A DNA stretch of 22,431 bases from CAWJEL01 sp964647255 (lineage in GTDB: Bacteria; Chloroflexota; Anaerolineae; CG2-30-64-16): NCBI GenBank assembly GCA_964647255.1, contig CAZYGI010000061.1, positions 1 through 22,431 on the forward strand, written 5' to 3'. Both the position numbers and the translations under genes were made by a program. Below the pieces are notes generated by a model. It searched no databases. It was not told where the DNA came from and worked only from the letters and a program-made list of their open reading frames with translations. Below are positions 19,101-22,100 of this stretch, in pieces (within the stretch, counting starts at the first letter, position 1; the number at the start of each line of letters is the position of its first letter).

Positions 19101-22100
19101 GTGCTGAAACGCTCGACGCCATTGACATAAATATGATAAGTACGGCCGTCGAAGACCGCAGCGACGTGGTTCCAGGCGTTCGCGGCCAGCACCGCGCCAG
19201 TCTGTGCGGCCAGAGCGGTCGCACCGTCGCCAAAGCCGAAGCTCAGGCTGGTCTGGTCTACCACGGTCAGGAACGGATAGGACGCGGCGGCCGCGGCGTA
19301 GGCGCCGCCGGCGATGACGGGCAGGCTGCCGGATGCCTGCGGATAGACCCAGGCGGCCTGGGTGAAGTGCGCGCCGTCCAGCCTGAGCGTGGGCGCTGAG
19401 GCGACCGCGACGTAGTCATCTACGCCGTCGAGCGCCAGCGCTTGCAGGCCCGACTGGCCGGTTTGGACCTTGGGTCCGGCGTCGCCTGCGCCGGCGATCA
19501 TCGTGGCCGTATGGCCGCGGCCCGAGGCGTCCACGAGGGAGGCGCCGCCGGCCAGATCGCGCTCTTCGAATGACAGCGCCAGCTGGGCGCCGGAGCCGCG
19601 ATAGAGGGTCAGGGCATCGGCCTGCGACAGGTTGCGGCGGAACAGCCTGAAGTCACTGAGCCAGCCGGCCAGCGGCGAGTACGAGGTGTTGATGTTGGGG
19701 CTCCGGTTCGAGCCGAGCCACAGCGCCGTGCCAGCATTGACCTGATCCAGGTCGAAGGCCGAGAAGCCGAAACCGGCCGACTTGCCGTCGAAGTAGAGGC
19801 GGATGAAGCCCGTTTCGTCGCGCGTCACCACGACGTGCTGCCAGGCGCCTGGGGTGAGGACGCCGGTGCTGGTGGCGACGGTGCTGCCGCTGCCGTTGAT
19901 CAGGGCGTAGAGCACCAGGTGCTGGGCGGCATCGGTCCGCAAGGCCACGTCATCGCCGGCCGCGTTGCCCCAGTGGAAGAGGTCCTTCCAGGCATTTGGG
20001 CCATCGAGCTTCAGCCAGAAGCTGAAGGCGAATGCGCCCGAGCCAAAGTCGAAGTCGGGATCGTCGGCTACGGTGATGCCGTCGTCCGTGCCATCAAAGC
20101 GCACGCCCCCGCCTGCTGGGCTGAGTTCCTCGGTGGTCGGGCAGCGGGCGCCGCTGCACGAGCCGGGATGGTTCAGGCCGGACAGGTCACGGAAAATCAG
20201 CGCACCGCTGGCAATCGTGCCATCATTCAACGGCAAATGGAGCACCTGGCCGGACGGCACCTCGTTGATGAACGGCGAGCCGGGCAGCAGATTGACCAGC
20301 TCGGTCTCGATCCGCTCGATGCCCGTCACCGCGGTTGTTGCCGCACATCCGGCCGACGTGGCGGTGAAGGCGAAGGGACCGGTTCGGCCGGTCGTCCAGG
20401 TCGCGACCTGTTCGCCGCAGACCCTGACCGCACCGGACGAGGTGGTGTTGCCGACGGCTACCGAGCACGCGCTGCCCTTCGCGGCCTGGCCGAACCATTG
20501 GGTGGTGGCCAGGTCAGGGGTCACCTGGGCCAGCGTTACGCCCGCGCACTGTAGGGTCACGGTCAGTGGGGTGGATGCGGTCCAGGCGACCACGAGCGAC
20601 ACGGGCCGTTCGGCCGCGGCGCCGGACCATACGGTGCCGGCGCCGGCAATGCCGGCGGGCAACGCCGCGCGATCGAGCAGCACGGCCGGCGCAGCCGCAT
20701 CCACCTCGAATGCCTGCTCGAGCGTCGCCGTATGGCGGGCGATCTGGTCATCGCCCAGGTTAGGCAGGCGGGTGATGTCGTCCACCGCCTCGACCTTCAC
20801 GGTGTAACGGCCCGACGGGTCGCCGGCGCCCATGGGGTAGTCTACGTTCCAGCTTGAGCCGCTCACGGTCGCCAGCAAGGGCTCGCCGCCGACCACGCCG
20901 CCGGTGGCAGTCAGGACCGAGACCTTGACGCCATCGGCCGGCACACCGCTGCCGGCCGCGCCGCCGGTCAGAGCTGGATCCATGACTGTGCCGCTCAGGC
21001 TCAGCCGCCAGCCCGAGGGCCGCACGGGGTCACGGGTGACGCTCAGCCGCGCGCCCGCGGTGAAGTTGGCCGTTAGCTGCGGCGCGCGGTCATCCACGTA
21101 CACGGTTGAGGTCGTTGCGCCCACCGCCTGGTTGCCGGCGACGTCCCTGGCGCGCGCGCGCAGCGTGTAGCGGCCCTCGGCAGCGGGCGAGAAGGTCGGA
21201 CACCACGCGCCGTCCCCCAGCGAATCCTGGCAGGCCGGCGCAGCCGCCCAGGCGGTGGGAGTGCAGCTACTGCCGGTGCAGCTCCCCAGGTCTACCGCCG
21301 CCACGCCGGACGTCTGATCACTGGCCGTGATCAGCAGTAGCACCGGCGTCTTCGGCAGATAGTCGGCGTACGACTGCACTTCCGAGTCGGGTGCATCCGC
21401 ATCCACCGTCAGGTTGACGTTCTGCCGGTCTTCAACCCAGCTGCGCTGGGTGTGCCATAGGTCGTACACTTCCCGCGCGCTCAGCGCCTCCGGGTAGATG
21501 CCGATCTCATCCATCCGGCCCTGGAAGGTGTCCATGCGATAGGGATACTGTGACTTCCAGCCGCCGATGTAGACCGGATGCTCATTCTGTCTGGGTGTGA
21601 AGGCGGATAAGCCGGCATGGGTCCCTTGCGGTGAGCCGTTGACGTAAATCGTCAGACTGTTGCCATCGAAGGTGCCCATCACGTGGTTCCAGACGTTTTT
21701 GGTCAACTGCACCGCGCTGGTGACTCCATAGCGGCCGCCCGCGTCGGTCATAAACTCAAACACCGGCGTCAGCCCGGCGTTGGGCGCCAGGTAGAGGCGG
21801 TAGTTGGACTGGTCCTTCTGCGCGAAGTAGCCGCCCTCATAGTCACGGTACTTGCCGATCAGCTCCTCGGGTAGGGTGCCGTCGCTGTCACGCGTCGGGT
21901 AGAACCAGCCGCCGACCGAGAGGCGGGTCAGATCCAGGGAGGCCGCATCGGGCACGCTCAGCTTATCGCCCCGGCCGTCAAAATCGCCCCCGAATCCCAG
22001 GCGCCCCTGCACCATCTCCCCGACTTCGGGGCAGTTGGGTGAGGCGCAGACTGCAGCGTTGTTGTTGCCGGTGGCATCAGCGAAGGACTCTGCGTAGCGC

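Noticed and set aside
20634..20660. Palindromic GCCGGCGCCGGC-type runs as regulatory sites
   Set aside because: GCCGGC strings are scattered through the whole gene as a result of Ala/Gly/Pro codon choice and show no special position.
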